A stretch of 64,000 nt of DNA from Polaromonas sp. P2-4 (GTDB taxonomy: Bacteria > Pseudomonadota > Gammaproteobacteria > Burkholderiales > Burkholderiaceae_C): contig CP087965.1 in the NCBI GenBank assembly GCA_024703855.1, positions 2,782,001 through 2,846,000 of the forward strand. Reading direction: 5' to 3'. The notes beneath the pieces were generated by a model that was given only the letters and a program-made list of their open reading frames with translations, did not search any database and was not told the origin of the DNA. This document shows, piece after piece, positions 41,516 to 51,516 of this stretch (position 1 is its first letter; every line of letters begins with the position of its first letter). Made by a program: the position numbers and the translations under genes.

Positions 41516-42326
41516 CTACCTAGCCATTCCCGTACGTAATGGCGCTAGCCGTTCGGCCAAGTCTGGGAATGTATTGAACGGACCATCGGCTTGGGGCGCA
41601 AAGTTAGCCATTGTTTTTTCTATCAAACTGATCTGGGCAGAAACAGGTATCCCCAACTTCCCCAGCAACTGAGCCGCGAGCGCATCTGCCTGAAGCACCT
41701 GGCGACGCCGAATGGGTGCGATAGCAAACTGCGACATGGATGCGGGCAATGAGGCGTCCGGGCCGGTTGCTGGTGCGCCTACAGCTTGCGCCGCCGCTAC
41801 AAAAGCCATTTGCCTGACGGCTACTTCCCTTTGCTGATCTAGCAATACCTGCGCCACCAAAGTGGCGAGCAAAGCAGCTAGCTCGTCGTCTGTAGGTTGC
41901 AGCTTGACCAACACGCCCGTGTAGACCACCAATCCGCCCCCAGGCATGGAAAAGGCATTGACCGACTGATTGCTCACCAAAGCAACGGCCCATCGCCACC
42001 GAGCCGCGCGGCAGCCACGCCTGCAGTTCGAGCCCCACCAGCCGCTGAAGCTGGACGTCCAGCCTCTGCTGCTGCGAATGTTCAGGTCCGGTAATTCCAT
42101 CTTTTTCTTCAGCGCTGCTTCGCAGTTTCTCAAACGCGGTAATTCCAGCGGAATCAAGCGCATCGGCTGGCACAGCTTCCAAATTGCGCGTCACAGGTGC
42201 AGTAGGCGAAACAGGCACTGACTGCGCTTGGGCATGGGCAGCAAGCCCCAAAGACAGCGATGCCATCAACGTAGTCATTACGATGGTGGTTGTTTGAAAC
42301 CGACGAACGGATTTGGTTATGACCAT
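41516..42326 (-). CDS. M48-like protein without the zinc-protease motif (one frame break)
   Basis: About 270 residues. A signal peptide (MTTLMASLSLGLAAHAQA) is followed by an M48-like domain: WRWAVALVSNQSVNAFSMPGGGLVVYTGVL and DDELAALLATLVAQVLLDQQRE. In active M48 enzymes the last segment reads LGHEIAHA, while here the H, E and H positions are T, L and Q. The distal E-A-D ligand region reads QADALAAQLL. Both zinc sites therefore look lost. The break at about 42006 is repaired by one CG. Probably a periplasmic pseudo-enzyme. Confidence 0.72.
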
Positions 42327-42938
42327 ATGACACCTGGGCGTTGATTCGTTTGAATGTTCACAGAGTTTTACGGGCATGCCGTCGCCCGCAGCCTTGAAAT
42401 TGTGCTTGGCCTCTAGGCACTTAAACCATGCAGAGGGCTGTCGAGATGAACATCAGCAGTGTGGACAAATCTCATAGTGAGCGCTCATAAAAGGTGAATG
42501 CAACGTATGCTTCTGAATCTAGGCGCTGCCGCCTGATCACTATCGTTGGCAGGATCGCTAGCTATCGATAACTGCATATTGTCGCTAATCAGAAAATGAA
42601 AACTTGCGGCCAACACCGGACGGTCAGATGCGTGGTGCTGAGTACCCGCTGAAGACTGATTGCGGCTGTAGACCAATCGAAACTGCTTGCTCCATACCGG
42701 TCACTCAGAGCGACAGGTCGTAGGTCGGCTATGTGGTGATGATTTCAATGACCACAGCACCCGCACCCGGCCAGGAGCGGCCACTCGACGTGGTGGCCGG
42801 AAGCTGTCACTGACTTGCCTCGGTAGAAGTTGGCTCCGTCATTCGCATGCAGGCGTGAGCCGCCACACGCAGCAGTGGCCCCACGTATGTGCCGTCCGTT
42901 CAACTCGGGACACCCCCTGGGAAGCCAATGTAGTAGGC
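42327..42938. other. Intergenic region, no supported gene
   Basis: About 610 bases with several short frames on both strands but no recognisable domain, no RNA gene and no strong hairpin with a T-tract. The region is richer in AT than its neighbours. I see nothing further in it. Confidence 0.35.
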
Positions 42939-43766
42939 CTATGCCGGCATCTGCATCCGCTTGCGCAAGCTCTTGTCGAACGCCGACGTCGGCACGAAGC
43001 GTCTGAGCAGACTGATCGTTGTGGCGTCACGACCAGCCGTGTACCGCAGGCGCGGCGTCGCGGCGGTGGCGGCGGTGACGACTGTCGCGGCCACCACTTC
43101 CGGTGGGTCGGCTTTCGCGATCTCATCGCGCAGCACGGCTTCGGCATTCGCTCGCGCCAGCCCGTAGTGTTCGCTCTTCTGGTCGGCTGCCAGCGCGTTG
43201 CTCTCGAACGTGGTGCGGGTGTAGCCCGGTTCGACGAGAACGACCCTGATCCCGGAGACTCTGACCTCGTGGTCCAACGACTGCGAGTAGCCTTCCACTG
43301 CGTGTTTGCTCGATGCGTACAGCGCCAAGAAAGGAGAGGGAATCAGGCCCATCACCGAACTGATGTTGACGATGCGTCCTGACCGCTGCTGGCGCATCAA
43401 GGGCAGAACAGCGTTCGTCATGCGAATCACGCCGAACAGATTGACGTCAAAGATCGACTTGACCTGTTCGAGCGAAGACTCCTCGGCTGCACCGACAAGG
43501 CCGACTCCCGCGTTGTTGACGAGAAGATCGATGCGGCCCGCCTTCGCGTGTACCTCGCGTACCGCCGTGCCGACCGCGTGGTCGCTGGTCACATCGCACG
43601 CCACATAGTCGACGCCGGGAATCTTCGCCGCCGGAAGCTTCCGGTAGGTCCCGAAAACTTGGTATCCAGCGGCGTGAAGCGCGCGGGCGGTCGCTTCCCC
43701 GATGCCTGCCGTCGCCCCCGTGACGATCGCCACGGGCCGGGTCTGCTGCTTCTGATCAATTGACAT
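42939..43766 (-). CDS. Short-chain dehydrogenase/reductase
   Basis: An intact 275-residue classical SDR: cofactor motif TGATAGIGEA, NNAGVG, SSVMG serine and YASSKHAVEG (Y-x3-K). The T-Y-R after beta2 (GTYRKL) suggests NADP. The C-terminal extension AFDKSLRKRM is typical of oxidoreductases of the YusZ-like type. Substrate unknown; it lies 51 bases downstream of the efflux pump on the same strand and may be read through from it. Confidence 0.85.
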   Translation of the reverse strand: MSIDQKQQTRPVAIVTGATAGIGEATARALHAAGYQVFGTYRKLPAAKIPGVDYVACDVTSDHAVGTAVREVHAKAGRIDLLVNNAGVGLVGAAEESSLEQVKSIFDVNLFGVIRMTNAVLPLMRQQRSGRIVNISSVMGLIPSPFLALYASSKHAVEGYSQSLDHEVRVSGIRVVLVEPGYTRTTFESNALAADQKSEHYGLARANAEAVLRDEIAKADPPEVVAATVVTAATAATPRLRYTAGRDATTISLLRRFVPTSAFDKSLRKRMQMPA

Positions 43767-43817
43767 CTTCGGTCTCACTTTCCACTCAAGGTTCAAGCAT
43801 CGAACATCGCTCAGTCG

Positions 43818-46800
43818 TCAGGCGATGGCCGTCATCGGTGCCGTGGCTGGTGCCCTCGCGGGGCTGTCACGCCGCACGCGGAACCAGGCGGCGTACAGCG
43901 CCGGCACGAAGACGAGCGTGAGCGCCGTGGCCACCACGAGGCCGCCCATGATCGAGATCGCCATCGGTCCCCAGAAGACGCTGTGCGTGAGCGGGATCAT
44001 CGCCAGCACCGCGGCGGCGGCTGTCAGCACCACCGGGCGCGAGCGCCGCACCGTGGCGTCGACGATCGCGGTCCAGGGCGCAATGCCGCGCGCAATGTCC
44101 TGATCGATCTGATCGACCAGGATGATCGAGTTGCGCATGATCATCCCGCCCAGCGCGATCACGCCGAGAAGCGCGACGAAGCCGAACGGCGCCTGGAACA
44201 GCAGCAGTGCCGGCACCACGCCGATCAGCGCCAGCGGTGCCGTCATGAACACCATGAACAGCCTCGAGAAGCTCTGCAGCTGGATCATCAGCAGCGTCAG
44301 CATCACCGCGAACATCGCCGGGAACACCGCGAACAGCGCCTTGTTCGCCTTGTCGCTCTCCTCGATGGCGCCGCCTTCCTCGATGCGGTAGCCCGCGGGC
44401 AGGCTGTCGATGATGGGCTGCAGCGACGGCCGGATCTGCGCCGTGGCGTAGGGCCCCTGCACGCCGTCGACGACGTCACTGCGCACCGTGAGCGCCATGT
44501 CGCGGTTGCGCCGCCACAGCACCGGCTCCTCGAAGCCCGGCTCGACCCGGGCCAGCTGAGACAGCGGCACGGCGACGCCGCTGCGCGTGAACACTTGCAG
44601 GTCGCCGAGTTGCCCGATGCGCTGCCGCTCCTCGGGCGTCGCCCGCACGACCACGTCCACGAGTTCCTCGCCGCGGCGGATCTGCGTTACCGGCGCGCCG
44701 TCCAGCGTGGTCTGCACCAGGCCCTGGATGTCGGCGCTGGACAGGCCCAGCAGCCGTGCCTTGTCCTGGTCGACGTGGACCTGCACCGAGCGGACCTGCT
44801 CGTTCCAGTCCAGTTGCGTGTCGCGCACCAGAGCGCTCTGGCGCACCGCGTCGCGCACCCGATAAGCGATCTCGCGCACCTGCGCCTTGTCCGGGCCGAT
44901 CACGCGGAACTGCACCGGAAAGCCCACCGGCGGCCCGAACTCCAGACGCAGCACCGCGCGTTGACGTCGGGCAGGACCTCGTCCTTGGCGAACAGGTCCA
45001 TGAGGCGGGCGCGCACACGTTCGCGCTGCTCGGTACCGGCCGTCTTGACGACGAACTGCGCGAACCCCGGGTTCGGCAGCTCCGGCTGGATCGACAGATA
45101 GAAGCGCGGCGTGCCGGCGCCGGTGTAGGCGGTGAAGAACTCGATGTCCGGGTCCTTCGCCAGGCGTGCCTCGAGGAGCTTCACCTGGTTCTGCGTGGCG
45201 GCGAACGACGCGCCCTCGCGCAGCCGCAGCTCCACCAGCAGCTCCGGCCGCGACGCGGTCGGAAAGAACTGCTGCTGCACCTTCAGCATGCCGGCGCCGG
45301 CGATGGCGAAGACCAGCACCGTGATGCCCAGCACCCAGGCCCGGTGCTGCACGGCCGAGTCGATGATGCCGCGCAGCCGGCGATAGACGGGCCGGTCGTT
45401 GCGGGTCGTGGTGTGTGCCGGTCGACAGATTCTTCGGCAACAGCAGGACGCCGAGGTACGGCGTGAACACCACGGCGACCACCCACGACAGGATCAGCGC
45501 CGCCCCGACGACCCAGAAGATGCCGCCCGCGTACTGGCCGGCGATCGACTTCGCGAAGCCCACCGGCATGAACCCTGCCGCCGTGACCAGCGTGCCGGTC
45601 AGCATCGGAAACGCCGTGGACGTGTAGGCGTACGTGGCAGCGCGCAGGCGGTCCCAGCCTTCTTCCAGCTTCACCACCATCATTTCCACCGCGATGATGG
45701 CGTCGTCGACCAACAGACCCAGCGCGATGATCAGTGCGCCCAGCGAGATGCGGTCCAGGGCCCAGCCGGCGGCGTACATGACGGCCGCCACCAGCCCGAG
45801 CACCAGTGGCACCGACGCGGCCACCACGATGCCGGTGCGCCAGCCCAGGAACAGGAAGGACACGGCCAGCACGATGGCCAGCGCCTCCAGAAACGAGCGC
45901 TCGAATTCCCAGACGGATTCCGCGACCACACGCGGCTGGTCGGCGTACTGCTGGATCTGCACGCCCGCCGGGAGTTCCTGCCGCACCTGCGCCAGCCGCT
46001 CGTCGAGCGCGCGCCCGAAGTCCAGCACGTTGCCGTTGGCCCGCATGGTCACGCCGATGGCCAGCACCGGCACGCCGTTGTGGCGGATGGTCAGGCTCGG
46101 CGGATCTTCGTAGCCGGTGCGCACGGTCGCGATGTCGGCCAGCCGCAGCAGTTGGCCACCCACCTCCAGCGTCACGTTGGCGACGTCCGCGGCGCTGCGC
46201 AGCGCGCCGTCCACGCGCACCTGCACACGGTCGTGGGTGGCATCGGCCGAGCCGGCCGGGGCCACCAGGTTCTGCCGCGCCAGCGCGTCGAACACCGCTG
46301 TCGGCGCGATGCCCAACGCGGCCAGCCGCCGCGTCGACAGTTCCACGTACACGCGCTCGGCCTGCTTGCCCAGCACGTCGACCTTGGCGGCGCCGTCGAC
46401 ACTCTGGATACGCCGCTTCACGTCTTCGGTGACCGTCAGCAGCTCGGCCATCGACAGCTCGGGCGCGCTCACCGCGTAGAGCACGCTGTAGCGGTCGTTG
46501 TACTCATCGTTGAAGAACGGCCCGCGCACCCCTTCGGGAAACTCCTGGCGCGCGTCGCCGATCTTCTTGCGCACCTGGTACCAGGCGTTCTGCAGCTCCT
46601 CCTTGCTGCTGCCGCCCTTCATCCACAGTGTGATGCCGCCGTAGCCCTGGCGCGCGAAGCTGCGCACGTAGTCGAAATGGTCCAGCTCCTGCAGCCGGCG
46701 CTCGATGCGGTTGAGCACCTCGTCCTGCACGTCCTGCGCTGTGGCGCCCGGCCACACGACGATGGCCGTCATCGTCGGCACGTCGAAGTTGGGGTCCTCC

Positions 46801-46913
46801 AGGCGGCCCAGCCGGCTGAAGGAAAAGCCGCCGACGATGAGCGTCGCGATGATCAGGAACAGCACCATCGGCCGGTGCGTGACGGCCCATTCCGACGGGT
46901 TGAAGCGCTTCAT
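43818..46913 (-). CDS. RND efflux pump inner-membrane subunit, AcrB/HAE1-like (two compensating frame breaks)
   Basis: 1031 residues with twelve predicted membrane helices and the proton-relay aspartates in LGLLVDDAIIAVE. Outer frames agree, but about 150 residues between 45412 and 44957 are read in another frame. One CA unit too few in CACACACC and a CG-tract deficit (AACGCGCGGTG) account for the shifts. The pump exchanges protons for hydrophobic compounds. It starts within the stop of the adaptor gene (ATGA). Confidence 0.9.
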   Translation of the reverse strand: MKRFNPSEWAVTHRPMVLFLIIATLIVGGFSFSRLGRLEDPNFDVPTMTAIVVWPGATAQDVQDEVLNRIERRLQELDHFDYVRSFARQGYGGITLWMKGGSSKEELQNAWYQVRKKIGDARQEFPEGVRGPFFNDEYNDRYSVLYAVSAPELSMAELLTVTEDVKRRIQSVDGAAKVDVLGKQAERVYVELSTRRLAALGIAPTAVFDALARQNLVAPAGSADATHDRVQVRVDGALRSAADVANVTLEVGGQLLRLADIATVRTGYEDPPSLTIRHNGVPVLAIGVTMRANGNVLDFGRALDERLAQVRQELPAGVQIQQYADQPRVVAESVWEFERSFLEALAIVLAVSFLFLGWRTGIVVAASVPLVLGLVAAVMYAAGWALDRISLGALIIALGLLVDDAIIAVEMMVVKLEEGWDRLRAATYAYTSTAFPMLTGTLVTAAGFMPVGFAKSIAGQYAGGIFWVVGAALILSWVVAVVFTPYLGVLLLPKNLSTGTHHDPQRPARLSPAARHHRLGRAAPGLGAGHHGAGLRHRRRRHAEGAAAVLSDRVAAGAAGGAAAARGRVVRRHAEPGEAPRGTPGEGPGHRVLHRLHRRRHAALLSVDPAGAAEPGVRAVRRQDGRYRAARTCARPPHGPVRQGRGPARRQRAVLRLEFGPPVGFPVQFRVIGPDKAQVREIAYRVRDAVRQSALVRDTQLDWNEQVRSVQVHVDQDKARLLGLSSADIQGLVQTTLDGAPVTQIRRGEELVDVVVRATPEERQRIGQLGDLQVFTRSGVAVPLSQLARVEPGFEEPVLWRRNRDMALTVRSDVVDGVQGPYATAQIRPSLQPIIDSLPAGYRIEEGGAIEESDKANKALFAVFPAMFAVMLTLLMIQLQSFSRLFMVFMTAPLALIGVVPALLLFQAPFGFVALLGVIALGGMIMRNSIILVDQIDQDIARGIAPWTAIVDATVRRSRPVVLTAAAAVLAMIPLTHSVFWGPMAISIMGGLVVATALTLVFVPALYAAWFRVRRDSPARAPATAPMTAIA

Positions 46914-48043
46914 GAGCCGCTCCTGGCGACGGCAGTCGCGCCGCCTTCGGGCGTGCGCTCGACCGCGCGCACGGTGATGCCGGCATCGAGCTTCTGTGCG
47001 CCGACGCTGACCACCCGGCTGCCGCCGGCCAGGCCGGTGACGTGCACCCAGGCGTCGTCGATGGCCACCACTTGCACGGGTGTGAACACCAGGCCGGAGC
47101 CCTTGGCGTTGAGCACCCAGACCCCGGCCGACGCGCTGGCCTTCACCAGCGCGGTGACCGGCACGGCGGTGGTCGCCGGCCCGCTGGGCGGTCCGGACAG
47201 GTTCAGCTGCATGGTGCTGCCCAGCGGCAGCGCGGCGACCTGCGCGCGCGATTCCGGGGCGGCGGCGTAGCGCACGCGGAAGGTCCGGCCTTGCGCGCTG
47301 GCAACCGGAGACAGTTCACGCAGCACCAGCCGCAGCGAAGACTTCGTGTCCTGCCAGGGCGTGGCCGTGGCGGCGAGCGTGCGCACACGGCCCACCCACT
47401 CCTCCGGCAGGTCGGCGACGATCTCGCGCTCGCCGTCCCGGGCCATCGACAGCACCGGCTGGCCCTCGGTCACCACCTGGCCGCGCTCGAAGCGCAGCGC
47501 GGTGACCACGCCGGCATAGGGTGCCACCAGCGTCGCGTAGCCCTCGCGGTTGCGCGCCAGGTCGAGCTGGCGCCGCGCCTGGTCGAGCCGCGCTGCGGCC
47601 GCGTCGGCGCGCGCCTTCTGGCGCTCGTGGTCGGCAGTGCCCACCGAACCGTCGGCCAGCAGGCGGCGCAGGCGCGCTTCGTCGGATGCGGCCTGCTGCG
47701 CATCCACGGAGGCGGCCTGCACCTGATCGGCGGCGGCCTTCACGGCCAGCTGATAGTCGCCCGGATCCAGCCGCGCCAGCGCCTGGCCGACCTTCACGGT
47801 GTCGCCCACCTCGACCAGCCGATCCACCACCTTGCCGCCGATGCGGAAACCCAGGTCCGTCTCGACACGGGCGCGGACAACGGAGGTGAAGCTGCGGGTT
47901 TGCGCAGACGCGGCGGGGGTCACGGTGGTCACGAAGACCGGCTTGACGGCGGCGACCGGTGCGGGCGGGCCGCTGCAGGCGGCCAGTTGTACGCAGGCAG
48001 CGGCCACGGCCAGGAGGGATACGGCGAGAAAGGTCTTGTTCAT
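46910..48043 (-). CDS. RND efflux periplasmic adaptor (membrane fusion lipoprotein)
   Basis: 377 residues, frame intact. The lipoprotein signal is LAACSG, followed by an MFP barrel and lipoyl-like segment (RIGGKVVDRLVEVGDTVKVGQALARLDP), an alpha-hairpin coiled coil (about residues 100-165) and the second lipoyl half (APYAGVVTALRFERGQVV). It overlaps both neighbours by ATGA junctions, so the three efflux genes are translationally coupled. Confidence 0.92.
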   Translation of the reverse strand: MNKTFLAVSLLAVAAACVQLAACSGPPAPVAAVKPVFVTTVTPAASAQTRSFTSVVRARVETDLGFRIGGKVVDRLVEVGDTVKVGQALARLDPGDYQLAVKAAADQVQAASVDAQQAASDEARLRRLLADGSVGTADHERQKARADAAAARLDQARRQLDLARNREGYATLVAPYAGVVTALRFERGQVVTEGQPVLSMARDGEREIVADLPEEWVGRVRTLAATATPWQDTKSSLRLVLRELSPVASAQGRTFRVRYAAAPESRAQVAALPLGSTMQLNLSGPPSGPATTAVPVTALVKASASAGVWVLNAKGSGLVFTPVQVVAIDDAWVHVTGLAGGSRVVSVGAQKLDAGITVRAVERTPEGGATAVARSGS

Positions 48044-49502
48044 TGGGGCGTCCTTGCGGCAAGGGAAGTCATGGCACTGCCGGCCCCGGGCGGGGTGAAA
48101 CCGCCGCCCAGTGCTTTGTAGAGCTGCACGTCGGCCAGCACCTGCTGAAGGTGGCTGTCCGACAGGGCGAGTTCGCTGGACAGCACCGACCGCTGTACGT
48201 CCAGCAGCACCAGCAGGTCGATCTGGCCTTCGCGCTGCAGCGACTGCGCGCGCTGCAGCGAGCGGCGGCGGTGCTCGACGGTGCGAGCCAGCGCGGCGGC
48301 GCGCTCGGCCTCCTGGGTGCGCACGAGCAGGCTGTCCTCGACCTCCTGCACCGCCACCAGCACCGCCTTCTGCCAGGCCAGCAGCGCTTCCTCGGACCGC
48401 GCCGACTGCACACGGATGCCGGCGTCGATGCGCCCGGCGTTGAAGATCGGCGCGGCAAAGGCCAGCGCGACGTTCGAAAAGTGCACCGGCGCGAGACCCA
48501 GCGCATTCAGCCGCAGATCCTCGCGGCCGAACAGGGCGCTCAGGAACAGCTTGGGCCACCACTGGGCGCGGGCCTCCGCGCCCGCGCAGCGACTCGGCCG
48601 CGACGCGCCCCGGCGGCCATCAGGTCGGGGCGACGCTTCAGGAGTTCGCTGGGCTGGCCGGTGCCGATCTCGCGCGCCGCGGGCCATGCAAACGCCGCGG
48701 TCTCGCCGACGACCCGGACTGACGGGCTGCGGCCCAGCAGCACGGCCAGCCGCGTCTCGGTGACGCCGGCGAGCGTGCGCAGCGGCGGCACTTGCGAGTC
48801 GAGCGCGTCGGCCTCGGCGCTCGCGCGGTCCAGGTCGAACGCGCTGGCCTCGCCCTCGCGCAGGCGGCTGCTCACGCGGCTGGCCGTCTCGCGCTGGGCC
48901 GCGGCCAGGGCCTGCACGATGCGCAGCCGCTCCTCGGCGCCGCGCAGCACGAAGTACTGCCGCGCCACCTCGCTGGCCACCAGCAGCCGCGCGCCTTCCA
49001 CACCCGCCGCGGCGGCCGTGGCATCGGCCTGCGCCGCGTCGCGTGCCGCACGGACGCCGCCGGCCAGGTCGATCTCCCACGCCACGTCGACGCCGGCGCG
49101 CAATGCGCGTGTGTCGGGCTGGCCTTGCTTGACCGGTGCGGGCAGGCCGCTCTCGCTGCGCGACGCCGACGCTTGCAGGCCCACCGCGGGCCACAGGCGA
49201 GAGCCCTGGGCATCGCGGCCCGCGCGGGCCTGGGCGACGCGCTGCAGCGCGATGGCCACGTCCTGGTTGGCGGCGAGGGCTTCCTCGATCAGCGCGGTCA
49301 GCGCAGCGTCGCCGCAGCCGGCCCACCAGGCGCCATCGAGGACCTGCCCGGCGGCCGCCGACGGCCCCGCTTGCGCAAAGGCGGTGGCCAGCGGCACCGA
49401 CGGCACCGGCGGCTGCACGGGGGGTGTCGAGCAGGCCGACAAGGTGGCCAGCAGCGCGAGCGCCACGGCGCGGTGCAGGGAAAGTGTGATGAAGGGCTTC
49501 AT
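48040..49502 (-). CDS. RND efflux outer-membrane factor, NodT/OprM family (two frame breaks)
   Basis: An outer-membrane channel lipoprotein (lipobox LSACS) of about 487 residues with two repeated OEP domains (ALIEEALAANQDVAIAL, FDLDRASAEADALDSQV, SLLVRTQEAERAAALA). Near 48604 and 48586 the frame shifts twice. One CG restored at each (GCGCGCGTC and CTGCGCGCGGGC) gives AARVAAESLRAGAEARAQWWPK. First gene of the efflux operon, with ATG at 49502. Confidence 0.85.
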
Positions 49503-49504
49503 AT

Positions 49505-49553
49505 ACTGGACCAGTGAGTCCAGTAAGTGTAGCGCCATATAATGGACTGTCAA
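49505..49553. promoter_or_regulatory. Efflux operon promoter with TetR-type operator
   Basis: On the minus strand TTGACA (plus 49548-49553) and TACACT (plus 49526-49531) are 16 bases apart, a good sigma-70 promoter pointing into the efflux operon. A perfect 7-base inverted repeat ACTGGAC-n6-GTCCAGT (49505-49524) lies just downstream of the -10 box, where a bound TetR dimer would block transcription. TATAAT on the plus strand at 49538-49543 may serve the divergent regulator gene. Confidence 0.7.
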
Positions 49554-49569
49554 GTACAGAAAGCAGCCG

Positions 49570-50220
49570 ATGCCCAAAACCGAGGACGTTGTCGAGCCCC
49601 AGCCGCGCCGCGGCCGGCCGCGCGACCCTGAGCGCTTCCGGCGCATCATGGAAGCGGCGCGCAGCCATTTCTATGCGCACGGCCTGGAGCGGGCCAGCGT
49701 CGACGCCATCGCCGCCGACGCCGGCGTCTCGAAGATGACCATCTACAGCCACTTCGCCTCAAAGGAAGGGCTGTTCGAAGCGGTGGTTCGCGACCGGACC
49801 GATCGCGTGATGGGCGGGCTGCCCGGCGTCGAAGCGCTGGACCCGAAGCTGCCTCAGAAGTCGCTGCTGGCCATCGGAGTGCAGTTCCTCACGCTGGCGC
49901 GTGAGGAGGACACGCTGGGCCACTTTCGCTCGCTCTACGGCGCCGCCGGGGCGCAGCCCGAGGCGTGCCGGGCCTTCTACCGGCAGGGACCGGAGCGGCT
50001 GATCGACGACCTGGCCACCTACCTTCGCCGCGCGGATGCCGAGGGCGCGCTGAACATACGGAATCCGCGTCAGGCGGCCGACCTGTTCCTGTCAATGTTC
50101 CTGGGCGATGGCCATATCCGCGGACTGCTGATGTTCGATATGCCGGATGCACGGGAGAACAGAGCGCTGCTGCGGGAGGCGGTGCGGGTGTTCATTGCGG
50201 CCTACGCCAAAGCACCGTGA
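49570..50220 (+). CDS. TetR-family repressor of the efflux operon
   Basis: An intact 216-residue regulator: N-terminal helix-turn-helix ASVDAIAADAGVSKMTIYSHFASKEGLF and a C-terminal TetR_C-type ligand domain (FLSMFLGDGHIRGLL). It is transcribed away from the RND genes, with the dyad 49505-49524 between them. By analogy with AcrR/MexL-type arrangements it represses the pump and perhaps itself. Confidence 0.9.
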   Translation: MPKTEDVVEPQPRRGRPRDPERFRRIMEAARSHFYAHGLERASVDAIAADAGVSKMTIYSHFASKEGLFEAVVRDRTDRVMGGLPGVEALDPKLPQKSLLAIGVQFLTLAREEDTLGHFRSLYGAAGAQPEACRAFYRQGPERLIDDLATYLRRADAEGALNIRNPRQAADLFLSMFLGDGHIRGLLMFDMPDARENRALLREAVRVFIAAYAKAP

Positions 50221-50483
50221 CACGGGAAGGGCCAGCGCGAGCTGACCTCACAGGCTGCGACAGAGGATCGTACGTCGTGGCCTGACCCTGGGCACTTTGA
50301 ACGAAGGTCCTCGGTTGATGGCTTCCCAAGAAATGTCAGCTTCTCGCTCATACCGGAGTCTGCAAAGGGTCGTCAAGAGCCGGTCCTGAACGACCGTTGA
50401 CTGGAAATCAATTGGGTTGCCGATAAGCCGACACCGGCGATCGGCAGCAACCGCTGCTTATGGAAAGATTTTCATAACGACCA
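50221..50483. other. Intergenic region before element C
   Basis: No gene is visible. GGTTGC and GCAACC (about 50417-50451) bracket a stem-rich stretch just before the left end of element C. It could be a further decayed attC-like hairpin, but the half-sites are not convincing. Confidence 0.3.
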
Positions 50484-50628
50484 TTGAACTAAACCGCTTA
50501 CGCGCTAGCTGGCACGCGACCGCCAGTTCGGCGTTGGCGGCGGATATTTGCATTTCGCTCCCGTTTCGGAACGATGGAGTTGCTGCTCGCAGCAATTCAT
50601 CCCTTCAATCCGTACAGGAGTATTGCCA

Positions 50629-51507
50629 TGACACCGCTACGCCAACGGATGCTCGAGGACATGAGCATTCGCAATTTCGCCGAGAACACCCAACACAGTT
50701 ACCTGCTGCAGGTCAGTTCATTCGCAAAATACTTTCACCGATCGCCCGAGTTCCTCGGGCCGCAGGACGTTCGCGCCTATCAGGTGCATCTGACCAATGC
50801 CCGCAAGCTCTCTGCAAGCAGCGTTGGTGCGGCTACAGCGGCCTTACGCTTTCTCTACAAGGTAACGCTCAAGCAGAACTGGGCGCCGGACGACATTCCC
50901 ATGCCCAAGAGGCCGTTCAAGCTTCCGGTGGTGTTGAGCCCCGAAGAAGTATTACTCTTCCTGAACTCGGTCGACAACCTCAAACAGCGCACAATTTTGA
51001 TGACCGCGTACGCGGCCGGCTTGCGCGTGTCCGAAGCCACGCACCTCAAAGTTACCGACATTGACAGCCAGCGCATGGTTATCCGGGTCGCCCAGGGCAA
51101 GGGGAACAAAGACCGCTACGTGATGCTCTCACCCCGGCTGCTCGATGCGTTGCGCAGGTACTGGCAGGCCGAACGCCCCTGAAACGTGGCTGTTCCCGGG
51201 CAACATCCCCGGTCGACCCATCACACGCAACGCGGTCGAACTGGCCTGCGAGAAGGCGCACCGCGCCACCGGCATCACCAAGCCCATCACTCCGCACTCC
51301 TTGCGCCATGCCTTCGCCACGCATCTGCTGGACTCCGGCACCGACGTGCGGCGAATCCAGCTGCTGCTGGGACACCGCAGTCTGGCCACAACCTCACGCT
51401 ACCTGAAGATCGCCACCTCCACCGTGTGCGCCACCAACAGCCCATTGGATCTGTTGCCCAAGGTCGCGCCGCTCCCGCCCCAACTGAGCCCGCCAGCCTT
51501 TTTCTGA
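50629..51507 (+). CDS. Tyrosine recombinase of element C (one frame break)
   Basis: About 293 residues: a SAM-like N-terminal domain ([19 protein letters not shown]) and a catalytic domain with [24 protein letters not shown] and [13 protein letters not shown]. The frame break near 51178 is one extra C (CGCCCCTGAA where CGCCCTGAA reads RPETWLF). All catalytic residues are present. Related to the recombinase at 1268, with which it shares gene order and element ends. Confidence 0.83.
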
Positions 51508-51516
51508 GCGCTGGCG

